This document shows, one piece after another, positions 34,068 through 42,438 of a stretch of DNA of 64,000 nucleotides. The position numbers and the translations under genes were made by a program. The stretch is from Pseudomonas sp. CROZ-RG-20F-R04-15 (GTDB taxonomy: Bacteria; Pseudomonadota; Gammaproteobacteria; Pseudomonadales; Pseudomonadaceae): positions 1-64,000 of the forward strand of contig NZ_JAKNQL010000022.1 in assembly GCF_022662375.1 (NCBI RefSeq), written 5' to 3'. The notes below the pieces were generated by a model that did not search any database, had not been told where the DNA came from, and saw only the letters and a list, made by a program, of their open reading frames with translations. How positions within the stretch are numbered: position 1 is the first letter of the stretch; the number at the start of each line of letters is the position of its first letter.

Positions 34068-35855
34068 ATGACGATGACCGTAGGAGACTTTCTGGTTGAG
34101 CGGCTCAGCCAATGGGGCGTCACACGGATTTTTGGCTATCCGGGTGACGGCATCAACGGCGTGTTCGGCGCGCTCAGCCGGGCCAAGGGCAAAATCGAAT
34201 TCGTTCAGGCGCGGCATGAAGAAATGGCTGCGTTCATGGCCTCGGCGCATGCCAAGTTCACTGGCGAGTTGGGGGTGTGCATCGCCACTTCCGGCCCCGG
34301 CGCTTCGCACCTGATCACCGGCCTCTACGACGCGCGCATGGACCACATGCCGGTACTGGCCATTGTCGGCCAACAGGCGCGCACAGCGCTCGGCAGTCAT
34401 TACCAGCAAGAGCTGGATCTGGTGTCGATGTTCAAGGACGTCGCCGGGGCTTTTGTGCAACAGGCCTCGGTGCCTTCGCAGGTACGGCATCTGCTTGATC
34501 GTGCAGTGCGCACGGCAGTGGGTGAGCGCAGGGTAACCGCGCTGATCCTGCCCAACGATTTGCAGGACCTGAAATACGAAGCGCCGGCTCGCGAACATGG
34601 CACCGCGCATTCCGGGGTCGGTTACACGAAACCCAAAGTGCTGCCTTATGACGTGGATCTGCAGCGGGCCGCCGAGGTTTTGAATGCCGGGGAAAAGGTC
34701 GCGATTTTGGTCGGAGCGGGGGCTTTGCAGGCAACCGAGCAAGTTATCGCCATCGCCGAAAAACTCGGCGCCGGCGTCGCCAAGGCCCTGTTGGGTAAAG
34801 CCGTATTGCCGGATGATCTGCCATGGGTCACCGGCAGCATCGGCCTGCTCGGCACCGAACCGAGCTACAAGCTGATGAACGAATGCGACACCTTGCTGAT
34901 GATCGGTTCAGGCTTTCCCTACGCTGAATTTCTGCCCAAGGAAGGCCAGGCGCGCGGTGTGCAGATCGATTTGCAACCCGACATGCTCAGCCTGCGCTAT
35001 CCGATGGAGGTCAATCTTGTCGGCGATTCGGCGGAAACCCTCGCCGCGTTGTTGCCGCTACTTGAACAGAAAACCTCAAACAAGTGGCGCAAGAAAGTCG
35101 AGGGCTGGCGCGGTAGCTGGGAGAAAACCCTGGAAAAACGCGCCATGGCCAAAGCCGATCCGGTCAACCCGCAAAGAGTGGTGTACGAGTTGTCGCCGCG
35201 CCTGCCCAATAACGCAATCATCACCAGCGACTCCGGCTCCTGCGCCAACTGGTTTGCCCGTGACCTGAAAATCCGCCGTGGCATGCAGTGCTCATTGTCC
35301 GGTGGCCTCGCGTCCATGGGCGCCGCTGTGCCTTATGCGATCGCCGCCAAGTTTGCTCACCCCGAGCGTTCGGTCATTGCGCTGGTGGGCGATGGCGCGA
35401 TGCAGATGAACAACATGGCCGAGCTGATCACCGTCGCCAAGTACTGGCGCCAGTGGACGAGCCCCAAGTGGATCTGCGCGGTGTTCAACAATGAGGACCT
35501 CAATCAGGTGACGTGGGAGCAGCGGGTAATGGAGGGCGATCCGAAGTTCGAAGCCTCGCAAAGCATTCCCGATGTGCCGTACCACTTGTTCGCCATTTCC
35601 ATTGGCCTGAAAGGCATTTTTGTCGATCGCGAAGAAGACGTCGCCGCTGCCTGGGAGCAGGCGCTGGCCTCGGAGGTGCCGGTGCTGATCGAGTTCAAGA
35701 CCGACCCGAACGTGCCACCGTTGCCGCCGCACATCAAGCTTGAGCAGGCGAAAAAATTCGCCACGACCTTGCTCAAGGGCGATCCGGATGAAGCCGGGGT
35801 GATCATGCAAACTGCGAAGCAGGTACTCGGCGCTGTGTTGCCCGGCAAGAAATGA
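34068..35855 (+). CDS. Thiamine-pyrophosphate enzyme, pyruvate oxidase/dehydrogenase-like
   Basis: A 595-aa ThDP enzyme. The PYR domain comes first (RIFGYPGDGINGVF, EFVQARHEEMAAFMASAHAK with catalytic Glu, CIATSGPGASHLITGLYDA), then a central nucleotide-type domain (VAILVGAGAL...), then the PP domain (VIALVGDGAMQMNNMAELIT...AVFNNEDLN). The layout fits pyruvate oxidase (PoxB) and pyruvate dehydrogenase (quinone); acetolactate synthase is less likely as no small subunit is near. The start at 34068 has GAGGA 7 nt upstream; the earlier ATG at 34041 has none. The membrane-binding tail of PoxB is not evident. Confidence 0.9.
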   Translation: MTMTVGDFLVERLSQWGVTRIFGYPGDGINGVFGALSRAKGKIEFVQARHEEMAAFMASAHAKFTGELGVCIATSGPGASHLITGLYDARMDHMPVLAIVGQQARTALGSHYQQELDLVSMFKDVAGAFVQQASVPSQVRHLLDRAVRTAVGERRVTALILPNDLQDLKYEAPAREHGTAHSGVGYTKPKVLPYDVDLQRAAEVLNAGEKVAILVGAGALQATEQVIAIAEKLGAGVAKALLGKAVLPDDLPWVTGSIGLLGTEPSYKLMNECDTLLMIGSGFPYAEFLPKEGQARGVQIDLQPDMLSLRYPMEVNLVGDSAETLAALLPLLEQKTSNKWRKKVEGWRGSWEKTLEKRAMAKADPVNPQRVVYELSPRLPNNAIITSDSGSCANWFARDLKIRRGMQCSLSGGLASMGAAVPYAIAAKFAHPERSVIALVGDGAMQMNNMAELITVAKYWRQWTSPKWICAVFNNEDLNQVTWEQRVMEGDPKFEASQSIPDVPYHLFAISIGLKGIFVDREEDVAAAWEQALASEVPVLIEFKTDPNVPPLPPHIKLEQAKKFATTLLKGDPDEAGVIMQTAKQVLGAVLPGKK

Positions 35856-35870
35856 CGGTTCACGCACAGG

Positions 35871-35905
35871 TTGATCGTTCCCGCGCTCCGCGTGGGGAAC
35901 GATCA
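35871..35905. repeat. Palindromic REP unit
   Basis: TTGATCGTTCCC and GGGGAACGATCAA face each other around a GC-rich centre, 15 bp after the TPP-enzyme stop. This is a known type of Pseudomonas intergenic palindrome and may act as a terminator; there is no T run. Confidence 0.8.
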
Positions 35906-35924
35906 ATGATCGGAAGGTGCACTG

Positions 35925-36641
35925 ATGATTTTCATTGGCTGTGCAGGCTGGAGTCTGGGGCGCGAACACTGGCCGGCATTTGCGGCAGAAGGCACGCACT
36001 TGCAGCGCTACGCCGGGCGTCTCAACGGCGTGGAAATCAACAGCTCGTTCTACCGTCCGCATCGTCGGCAAACCTATGCACGCTGGGCGGATAGCGTACC
36101 GGAAGCCTTCCGCTTTTCGGTGAAAATGCCCAAACACATCAGCCATGAATTGCGCTTGGTGGGTTGTGAACCAGCGCTGGATAAATTCCTCGCCGAGTGC
36201 GCAGGTCTGGGCGAGCGCCTGGGCTGTTTGCTGGTGCAGTTGCCACCGTCACTGGTGTTCGACGAAGTCGCCGCCGAAGCCTTTTTCACGACATTGCGTC
36301 AGCGTTTTTCCGGTTCTGTGGTGCTTGAGCCAAGACATGAATCTTGGGTCAGCGCCGAGCCGATGCTAATGACGCATCAGATTGCCCAAGCGGCAGTCGA
36401 TCCCTCGCGCATCAGCACCGATGCTTCGCCAATCGGCTGGACACAAACGAAATACTGGCGACTGCACGGCTCACCGCGCATTTACTACAGCGCCTACGAT
36501 TCCACTTATCTGCAAAACCTCGCGCAAGCCCTGCAATCAGCAGCCGCGGCAGGTGCCGCGACCTGGTGCATTTTCGACAACACCGCCAGCGGCGCAGCGC
36601 TGGGCAACGCCTTGGCACTGACCGCGCTGACTTCAGGTTGA
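35925..36641 (+). CDS. DUF72 (YecE-like) protein
   Basis: A 238-aa TIM-barrel-like protein. It shows the family blocks FIGCAGWSLGREHWP, LQRYAGRLNGVEINSSFYRPHRRQTYARWA, FRFSVKMPKHISHELRL, GCLLVQLPPSL, VLEPRHESW and WCIFDNTASGAALGNAL. The function of DUF72 is unknown. GGAAGG lies 6-7 nt before the ATG. It is convergent with mntP (1-bp gap). Confidence 0.93.
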   Translation: MIFIGCAGWSLGREHWPAFAAEGTHLQRYAGRLNGVEINSSFYRPHRRQTYARWADSVPEAFRFSVKMPKHISHELRLVGCEPALDKFLAECAGLGERLGCLLVQLPPSLVFDEVAAEAFFTTLRQRFSGSVVLEPRHESWVSAEPMLMTHQIAQAAVDPSRISTDASPIGWTQTKYWRLHGSPRIYYSAYDSTYLQNLAQALQSAAAAGAATWCIFDNTASGAALGNALALTALTSG

Positions 36642-36642
36642 A

Positions 36643-37206
36643 TCAGACCGCCAGGTGCTCATACAGAATCGTCGCACCGACAATCATCAGCACCACGCCA
36701 CCGACGATTTCCGCACGCTTGCCGACGACCGCGCCGAGCACTCGGCCGAGCATCACGCCAAGGGTCACCATGGTCATGGTCGCCAGACCGATCGCTGCCG
36801 CCGCGACCCAGATATTCACGTCGACAAACGCCAGACCGACGCCAACGGCGAGTGCGTCGATGCTGGTGGCAAACGCGGTGACGGCGAGAATCAGGAAGGA
36901 GTGCGAGCCGGGTTTTTCTTCTTGCTCTTCTTCGTGTTTCAGGCCGTTGTAGATCATGTGCAGGCCGAGAATCACCAGCAGGGTGAAGGCGATCCAGTGG
37001 TCCCATTCGGCGACCCAGCGGGTGGCCGCCTGGCCGATCAGCCAGCCGATGATGGGCGTGATGGCTTCGATCACACCGAAGATCAGACCGGTACGCAGGG
37101 CTTCAGTGAGACGCGGTTTGTGCAGGCTGGAGCCTTTGCCGATGGCGGCGGCGAACGCATCCGTGGACATGGCCAGAGCGAGGAATATGAGGGAAACAGG
37201 ATTCAC
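36643..37206 (-). CDS. mntP: Manganese efflux pump MntP
   Basis: A 187-aa inner-membrane protein with six TM helices in two repeats, each with a conserved acidic motif: MSTDAFAAAIGKG in the first and FATSIDALAVGVGLAF in the second. It exports Mn(II). The start is a GTG at 37206. A His/Glu-rich loop (KHEEEQEEKPGSH) lies in the middle. The leader holds a yybP-ykoY riboswitch, the known Mn sensor of this gene family. Confidence 0.95.
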   Translation of the reverse strand: MNPVSLIFLALAMSTDAFAAAIGKGSSLHKPRLTEALRTGLIFGVIEAITPIIGWLIGQAATRWVAEWDHWIAFTLLVILGLHMIYNGLKHEEEQEEKPGSHSFLILAVTAFATSIDALAVGVGLAFVDVNIWVAAAAIGLATMTMVTLGVMLGRVLGAVVGKRAEIVGGVVLMIVGATILYEHLAV

Positions 37207-37220
37207 GGGGGCACACTTCC

Positions 37221-37260
37221 AGTCGGGCTATGAGTCAACGACACAACCACACGCCCGACT
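37221..37260 (-). promoter_or_regulatory. Expression-platform hairpin of the mntP leader
   Basis: AGTCGGGC and GCCCGACT (8-bp perfect arms) sit between the riboswitch aptamer and the mntP ribosome site. The loop holds GTTGTGTCGT, which can pair 8 bp with ACGACACA at the 3' strand of aptamer helix P1. The alternatives exclude each other, which is what a switch needs; the direction of control is not clear from sequence. Confidence 0.6.
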
Positions 37261-37275
37261 TTAGGCATGGATGTG

Positions 37276-37378
37276 TCGTCGGTCTCACCAACCAAAAGGT
37301 GTTCGCACCACGGCATGTTGCCGAGAATGTTGATACGAACGCTTCCGAAAGGCTCGGAAACAGGCTACTCCCCAACGA
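37276..37378 (-). ncRNA. yybP-ykoY manganese riboswitch
   Basis: Minus-strand leader of mntP. It shows the conserved GGGGAGTAGCC, a hairpin (TTTCCGAGCCTTTCGGAAG), ATCAACATTCTCGG and the 3' GGTGAGACCG block, as in E. coli mntP. Helix P1 can form between TCGTTG (5') and CGACGA (3'). This class binds Mn(II) and raises expression of exporters such as mntP. Confidence 0.88.
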
Positions 37379-37450
37379 GGCTGCGGATCTTATGCGGGCA
37401 AACATGAAAATTTCGTCAAAACCACGACATTGGCAATCAGGTTTGACACG

Positions 37451-38824
37451 TCACGCCGGACGCTCGTTGATGCGCAGTTCTGCGCACAAGCCACCCCGGG
37501 GCAGGTTGTACAGCTGCAAGGTGCTGTCGATCTTGCTGACGATCATTTGCACAATCGCCAGTCCCAGTCCGGCGCCATTGGCGTGACCGTGGCTGTAGAA
37601 ACGCTCGAACAGCCGTGCGTAATCTTCTTCTTTGATGCCGGGCCCAGCATCTTCGACGCTGATGTACACCGCGCCGGATGCCTGCGGTTGGACCTGTACG
37701 CGCACTTCGCTGCCGGGCGGGGCGAAGTTCAAGGCGTTGGTGACCAGGTTTTGCAAGGCAATGGCGAGTGCGACCGGGTCGGTGTCGACGGGGCAGTGGT
37801 GGTCGCTGTCGAGGATCAGGTCGACGTCTTTCTCCAGCGCCAGCGGCGCCAGTTCGGCGAGTTCTTCACGCACCAGCGCAGTCAGCTCCACCGGGCTTTT
37901 TTCCGGGTTGGCCAGGCGTGGCTCAATGCGCGCCATGGTCAGCAACTGGCTGGCGATACGGGTGGCACGGTCCACCGCACTGACCAGAAACTCCAGCGCT
38001 TCCTCACGCTGTTGCGCGGTACTGGCGAGCTGCGCGTTTTGCGCATGGATGCGCAGAATCGCCAACGGCGTGCGCAACTCGTGGGCGGCGTCGGCGATGA
38101 AACGTCGCTCGCGCGCCAGCAGGTTGTCGATCTGCTGCAGCAGGCGATTGAGCGCGGTTTGCATCGGTTCGAGGTCGTGGGGCAGGGGGCGCAGATTCAG
38201 CGGTTTGAGGGTGTCGGTGTTGCGCCCGCGAATGGTCTGCGCCATGGTCCGCAGCGGTTGCAGGCCCCAGCCGATGGCCAGCCAGATCAGCATCGTCAGC
38301 ACTGGCACGCCGATCACGCTCGGCCACAACGTGTGACCGACGATGCGCTCGATCAAATCCTGGCGCATGTCATCGCGCTCACCGACCCAGATCAGCAGCC
38401 CTTGCTGCGAGTCCTTGAGCAGAAACGCGCACCAGTCGCGGCCGTTTTCCATCAGGTCGTGAGAACCGAAAGTAGTCGGCGGCGCCGGGAGTTCCGGCGC
38501 TTCGGCCGAGCGCATCAACAATTGCCCATCGCTGCGCCAGACCTGAAACGTCAAACGGGTTTCGTAGGGGTGTGCCGCCTCGCCATCACCGACCCGGCTC
38601 ATCGCTTCATCGAAGGCCTGATGCAGCCGCTGCCAGTCGTTATCGCCCGGAGCGCGTTGCGCCAGCACACCCTGCAGCAGGCGTGCGCTCTGCGCCAGTT
38701 GCGCGTCGTAGACTTCTTCGATTTCGTGATGGCTGTCGCGCAGCACCAGCCAACTGATCAGTAGATCGCCCATCAATACCAGGATCAATACCGGCACCAG
38801 AATTCGCGCACGTATCGAGATCAT
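37451..38824 (-). CDS. Two-component sensor histidine kinase (QseC/PmrB-like)
   Basis: A 457-aa inner-membrane kinase. TM helices at ~8-30 and ~165-190 flank a ~130-aa periplasmic sensor; HAMP follows, then HisKA (IADAAHELRTPLAILRIHAQ) and HATPase_c (LVTNALNFAPPG, DAGPGIKEED, GAGLGLAIVQMI). The start at 38824 overlaps the regulator stop (ATGA), so the pair is coupled; a longer open frame reaching 39088 is the antiparallel-phase shadow over the regulator gene. The signal is not known. Confidence 0.94.
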   Translation of the reverse strand: MISIRARILVPVLILVLMGDLLISWLVLRDSHHEIEEVYDAQLAQSARLLQGVLAQRAPGDNDWQRLHQAFDEAMSRVGDGEAAHPYETRLTFQVWRSDGQLLMRSAEAPELPAPPTTFGSHDLMENGRDWCAFLLKDSQQGLLIWVGERDDMRQDLIERIVGHTLWPSVIGVPVLTMLIWLAIGWGLQPLRTMAQTIRGRNTDTLKPLNLRPLPHDLEPMQTALNRLLQQIDNLLARERRFIADAAHELRTPLAILRIHAQNAQLASTAQQREEALEFLVSAVDRATRIASQLLTMARIEPRLANPEKSPVELTALVREELAELAPLALEKDVDLILDSDHHCPVDTDPVALAIALQNLVTNALNFAPPGSEVRVQVQPQASGAVYISVEDAGPGIKEEDYARLFERFYSHGHANGAGLGLAIVQMIVSKIDSTLQLYNLPRGGLCAELRINERPA

Positions 38825-39483
38825 GGTTTGACCGCCATCACGTAACCCACCCCGCGCACAGTGCGGATCAACTCGCTCGCAAGTTTTTTGCGCAGGTTGT
38901 GAATCAGCACTTCGAGGGTGTTGCTCTCGACCCGTTCCTGCCAGCCGTACAGCGCGCCGGACAGGCGCTCGCGGGTGACGACTTTGCCGGGCCGGGCCAT
39001 CAGTTGATGCAGCAGCTGATATTCCATCGGCGTCATCACTACCTCGTTGCCCAGCCAGGTGACTTGCTGGCTGAGCGGATCGAGGCATACGCCGGCATGT
39101 TCAAGCACCGGTTGCGCGCGGCCCTGACTGCGCCGCAGCAACGCGCGGATGCGCGCCTTCAACTCATCGACATCGAACGGTTTGATCAGGTAGTCGTCGG
39201 CGCCGGCATCGAGGCCGGCGATGCGCTCGGCGGTGCCATCGCGGGCGGTGAGGATCAGCACCGGCAAGTCCTGTTGTTCGCTGCGCAGTTGTTGCAGCAA
39301 GGCCAGACCGTCGAGCCGTGGCAGGCCGAGGTCAAGCAGCAGCAGATCGAAGCTTTCACTGCGCAGGGCATGCAGGGCACTGACCCCGTCCTGCAACCAG
39401 TCGAGGGTATAACCTTCGTTGCTCAGGGCAACGCGAATGCCTTGTCCGAGGGCACGATCATCTTCGACCAGAAGCAGGCGCAT
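38821..39483 (-). CDS. OmpR/PhoB-family response regulator
   Basis: A 220-aa regulator. The receiver domain has the acidic pocket VEDD, phospho-acceptor Asp51 (LLLLDLGLPRLDG) and KPFD lysine; the winged-helix DNA-binding domain follows (MTPMEYQLLHQLM, NTLEVLIHNLRKKL, VRGVGYVM). It resembles the QseB/PmrA/TctD branch. It is upstream of its kinase gene and divergent from the PepSY/cytochrome b561 genes, its likely targets. Confidence 0.95.
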   Translation of the reverse strand: MRLLLVEDDRALGQGIRVALSNEGYTLDWLQDGVSALHALRSESFDLLLLDLGLPRLDGLALLQQLRSEQQDLPVLILTARDGTAERIAGLDAGADDYLIKPFDVDELKARIRALLRRSQGRAQPVLEHAGVCLDPLSQQVTWLGNEVVMTPMEYQLLHQLMARPGKVVTRERLSGALYGWQERVESNTLEVLIHNLRKKLASELIRTVRGVGYVMAVKP

Positions 39484-39589
39484 GGCGGTTCTCTGTTGGC
39501 GGAACGGGTTGGAATGGACGGCATCATGCCGCCACGCCGAGCGTCGTGGCAGGCCACCCGACGGGAAAGATGTAACGACTCGTTGCCAA

Positions 39590-39606
39590 CTAAGCTTTCA
39601 CTAAGG
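39590..39606. promoter_or_regulatory. Candidate response-regulator direct repeat
   Basis: CTAAG at 39590-39594 and CTAAGG at 39601-39606 are spaced 11 bp apart, as expected for an OmpR/PmrA-type dimer, in the 169-bp gap between the regulator gene and the PepSY gene. Visual match only. Confidence 0.4.
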
Positions 39607-39652
39607 TTGCTTTTGCACAGTGAGGTCTTCCTCATCCAGCGAGAGTGATTCC

Positions 39653-39919
39653 ATGCGCAAACTGCTGCTGTTGTCTTTGATCGTCGCCAGCCCGTTGGCC
39701 GTCGCCGGCCCGCAATGCACCACCGCCGAGCGTTCGCAATGGCAAGACCAGAAGGCCTTTCAGGAACAACTGAAAGCCCAGGGTTACGAGATCAGCAAGT
39801 TCAAGGTTACCGACGGCAACTGCTACGAGATCTACGGCTTCGACAAAGACAAGCGCAAGGTCGAGATCTACCACGACCCGGTCAGCGGTAAAGCGGTCAA
39901 GACCGAGATCAAGGGCTGA
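39653..39919 (+). CDS. Small exported PepSY-domain protein
   Basis: An 88-aa periplasmic protein with a signal peptide (LLLLSLIVASPLAVA) and one PepSY-like domain (QEQLKAQGYEISKFKVTDGNCYEIYGFDK; KVEIYHDPVSGKAVK). Such proteins often accompany two-component systems and b-type cytochromes. Its stop overlaps the next start (TGATG), so it is coupled to the cytochrome gene. Confidence 0.88.
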   Translation: MRKLLLLSLIVASPLAVAGPQCTTAERSQWQDQKAFQEQLKAQGYEISKFKVTDGNCYEIYGFDKDKRKVEIYHDPVSGKAVKTEIKG

Positions 39920-40464
39920 TGCCGAGCGCGTCCCTGCACCTGTGGGATCCCGTAGTGCGGCTGTTTCATCTGTCGATTGCGGGCGTCTTCGTCGCCAATT
40001 ATTTCTTCAATGAAGCGGGTGACGACTGGCATGTCTGGCTCGGTTATTACGCCATGGGCTGGTTGCTGGTACGCACGGTGTGGGGATTTATCGGGCCGCG
40101 CAGTGCCCGTTGGGCGGACTTCTGGCCGACCCCGACGCGCCTGCTGGCCCATGCGCGCTCACTGCTCGCCGGGCGGCCCGAACATCGCCTCGGCCATTCG
40201 CCGATCGGTGCGCTGGTGATGATCCTGATGTTGTTGGCGTTGTTCACCGTGGGTCTCAGTGGCTGGGCGATGGCAGAAGTCGACGCCTTGTGGGGTGCCG
40301 ATTGGCCGTTGTCGGTTCACGAAACGGCGGCCGACAGTCTGCTGGTGCTGGTGTGCATTCACATCGCTGCTGCCGTGTTTGAAAGCTTTCAGGTTCGCGA
40401 CAACTTGCCGTTGTCGATGCTCACCGGGCGCCGTCGCCGATTGCCAAATGATTCGACGCGCTGA
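39919..40464 (+). CDS. Cytochrome b561 family protein
   Basis: A 181-aa membrane protein with four TM helices. The start LWDPVVRLFHLSIAGVFVANY with its heme-ligand His, the DDWHVWLGYYAMGWLLVR helix, and the VCIHIAAAVFESF helix with a last His match small bacterial b-type cytochromes of the Ni/Fe-hydrogenase-1-type b-subunit family. It probably passes electrons from quinol to a periplasmic acceptor. It overlaps the PepSY gene by 1 bp. Confidence 0.9.
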   Translation: MPSASLHLWDPVVRLFHLSIAGVFVANYFFNEAGDDWHVWLGYYAMGWLLVRTVWGFIGPRSARWADFWPTPTRLLAHARSLLAGRPEHRLGHSPIGALVMILMLLALFTVGLSGWAMAEVDALWGADWPLSVHETAADSLLVLVCIHIAAAVFESFQVRDNLPLSMLTGRRRRLPNDSTR

Positions 40465-40514
40465 CAAGGACGTCTGCCCATTGTTAATCCTCCTGTCCTT
40501 GCCGCGAGCCCCTT

Positions 40515-41810
40515 ATGCGTGCGTTGTCCTTTCGCTTGACGTTCATTCTCGGCAGCCTCGCGGTGTGCCTGATCTTTCTGGCCGCGTGGCGCAGTCATCC
40601 ACCCCATGTGCTGGCGCCCTTTGCGCTGTCGACAGCGCCGGTCGATGGCGCGCTGCAAGCGTCGGAGCCGATGTACAGCAGCCGTTTCGTTTCCTCGCAG
40701 CTGGATGATTTTGTGCATTCCTCTTCGGTCACCGCGCTGCCTGGCGGGGACCTGATGGCCGTGTGGTTTGCCGGCTCGCGCGAAGGCGCTGCCGACGTGC
40801 AGATCCGCACCGCGCGCTTTGATGCAAAAACGGCGGAGTGGGGCGCCGAACAGGTGCTGGCCACCCGCGAGCAAACCCGCGACGGCACCCAGCGCTATAT
40901 CCGCAAGCTCGGTAACCCGGTGATCGCGCTCGCGCCGGACGGGCGCTTGTGGATGTTCTACGTCTCGGTGTCCGTAGGCGGTTGGGCCACCAGTGCGATC
41001 AACGTGATGGTCTCTGCCGACATGGGCCGTGAATGGTCGACGCCGCGCCAGTTGATCACCTCGCCGTTTTTCAACATCAGCACACTGGTACGCGCGGCGC
41101 CGGTGTTCCATGCCGACGGCTCGATCGGCTTGCCGGTGTATCACGAGTTCATGGGCAAGTTCGCCGAGTACCTGTACCTGAGCGCCGACGGTGCAGTCAT
41201 CGACAAATTCCGCATCAGTCGCGGCAAGCACTCGTTGCAGCCGACCATCGTGCCGCTGGATGGCCGCCGCGCCGTGGCGATGCTGCGTTATGCCGGTGAC
41301 ACCCATCATCGCGTGTTGGCCAGCCGCACCGACGATGCCGGCCAGACCTGGAGCGAACCGTATCCGCTGGAACCGGCCAACCCCAACTCCTCGCTGGCAG
41401 CGGTAGGCACGGCTGACGACGGTTTGCTGGTGGCGCTCAACGATTTGCGCGACGGGCGTTTCAAATTGAGCCTGTACGGCACCGATGCCAATCTCAATGA
41501 CTGGCGCGCCGTCATCGACCTCGATCAATCGCCCGATCCGTTCGGCCAGCCGTTCGCCCCTGAAGCCTACAAAGCGATCATCGGCGAAGGCTTCCGGGCC
41601 TCCAGTGGCGCGCGCCGCCTGCCGTTGGAACAGCGCTTTCTGAGCAATCTCGACTACCGCGTGTGCAAACCGCGCGGCTGTGATTTCGAGTACGAATATC
41701 CGTATTTCAGCCGGGGTTCGGACGGTCTCTATCACCTGGTGTATTCGTGGAATAACACCTTTATCAAACATGTCAGCTTCAACGATGCCTGGCTGGCGGA
41801 GCGTCTGTGA
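40515..41810 (+). CDS. Sialidase-family (BNR/Asp-box) protein, membrane-anchored
   Basis: A 431-aa protein with an N-terminal signal anchor (LTFILGSLAVCLIFLAAW) and a six-bladed propeller of the sialidase fold. Two Asp boxes are visible (SADMGREW and TDDAGQTW, S/T-x-D-x-G-x-x-W) together with GGDLMAVWFAGSREG and VRAAPVFHADGSIGLPVYHEF. True sialidase activity is not implied: many bacterial members act on other glycans or are uncharacterised. The stop overlaps the next start (ATGA-type). Confidence 0.85.
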   Translation: MRALSFRLTFILGSLAVCLIFLAAWRSHPPHVLAPFALSTAPVDGALQASEPMYSSRFVSSQLDDFVHSSSVTALPGGDLMAVWFAGSREGAADVQIRTARFDAKTAEWGAEQVLATREQTRDGTQRYIRKLGNPVIALAPDGRLWMFYVSVSVGGWATSAINVMVSADMGREWSTPRQLITSPFFNISTLVRAAPVFHADGSIGLPVYHEFMGKFAEYLYLSADGAVIDKFRISRGKHSLQPTIVPLDGRRAVAMLRYAGDTHHRVLASRTDDAGQTWSEPYPLEPANPNSSLAAVGTADDGLLVALNDLRDGRFKLSLYGTDANLNDWRAVIDLDQSPDPFGQPFAPEAYKAIIGEGFRASSGARRLPLEQRFLSNLDYRVCKPRGCDFEYEYPYFSRGSDGLYHLVYSWNNTFIKHVSFNDAWLAERL

Positions 41811-42418
41811 TGTTTCTTTGGCAAGCCCATTTGAGTTTTGTCCTGCTCGGTTTTGTTCTGCTGAGTACATTTAATTTCACCCGGCCATGGCGCCCGTGGC
41901 TGTTGCCGTTGTTGGCGCTGGCCGGTTTTATTCCGGTCAACGATTTGCCGCTGGCGGCCTATGTGCGCAGCTTTACCGATGATCTGGCGATCACCACGCT
42001 GGTGTTGCTGGGCTGGGTCTGTCTGCTGCGCCTGGGCGTGGTTCAGCCGTTGCCAACGGTCAAGCGCGCTCAGGTGCTGGTGTTGTTTACCGTGTTGGCG
42101 CTGATTCTGTATCCGGCAACGATGGGCCTGACTTACGTCGATCCTTATCGCTGGGGCTTTAATCCACGGCCGATGATTGTGCTGATCGGGCTGAGCACAT
42201 TGGCCCTGTTGTGGCTGCGCAATGGCTTGGGCGTGGCGATGTTGGCACTCGGCACGCTGGCCTTCGCGCTACGCCTCAAAGCCTCGGAAAACTATTGGGA
42301 TTACCTGATCGATCCGCTGCTGGTGGGTTACTGCCTGGTGGCCGGTGCCGCGCTGTGCGTGCGCGAAGTCTGGCGCCTGCTGCGGCCGGTCCGGGCCGTG
42401 CCGACGTCTTCAATCTGA
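41810..42418 (+). CDS. Multi-pass membrane protein of unknown function
   Basis: A 202-aa protein with about six TM helices and short Pro/Asp loops (PVNDLPLAAYVRSFTDDLA, YVDPYRWGFNPRP). No family is recognised. Start at 41810 overlaps the sialidase-like stop by 1 bp and the next gene begins 20 bp downstream, so it is the middle gene of a three-gene unit and may be a partner of the sulfatase. Confidence 0.85.
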   Translation: MFLWQAHLSFVLLGFVLLSTFNFTRPWRPWLLPLLALAGFIPVNDLPLAAYVRSFTDDLAITTLVLLGWVCLLRLGVVQPLPTVKRAQVLVLFTVLALILYPATMGLTYVDPYRWGFNPRPMIVLIGLSTLALLWLRNGLGVAMLALGTLAFALRLKASENYWDYLIDPLLVGYCLVAGAALCVREVWRLLRPVRAVPTSSI

Positions 42419-42438
42419 TCACCACACAGAGGTTTACG

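Noticed and set aside
42211..42438. Upstream extension of the LTA-synthase-like gene
   Set aside because: Overlaps the preceding membrane-protein gene in another frame; Arg/Gly-rich and without a ribosome site, while the ATG at 42439 has AGAGG.
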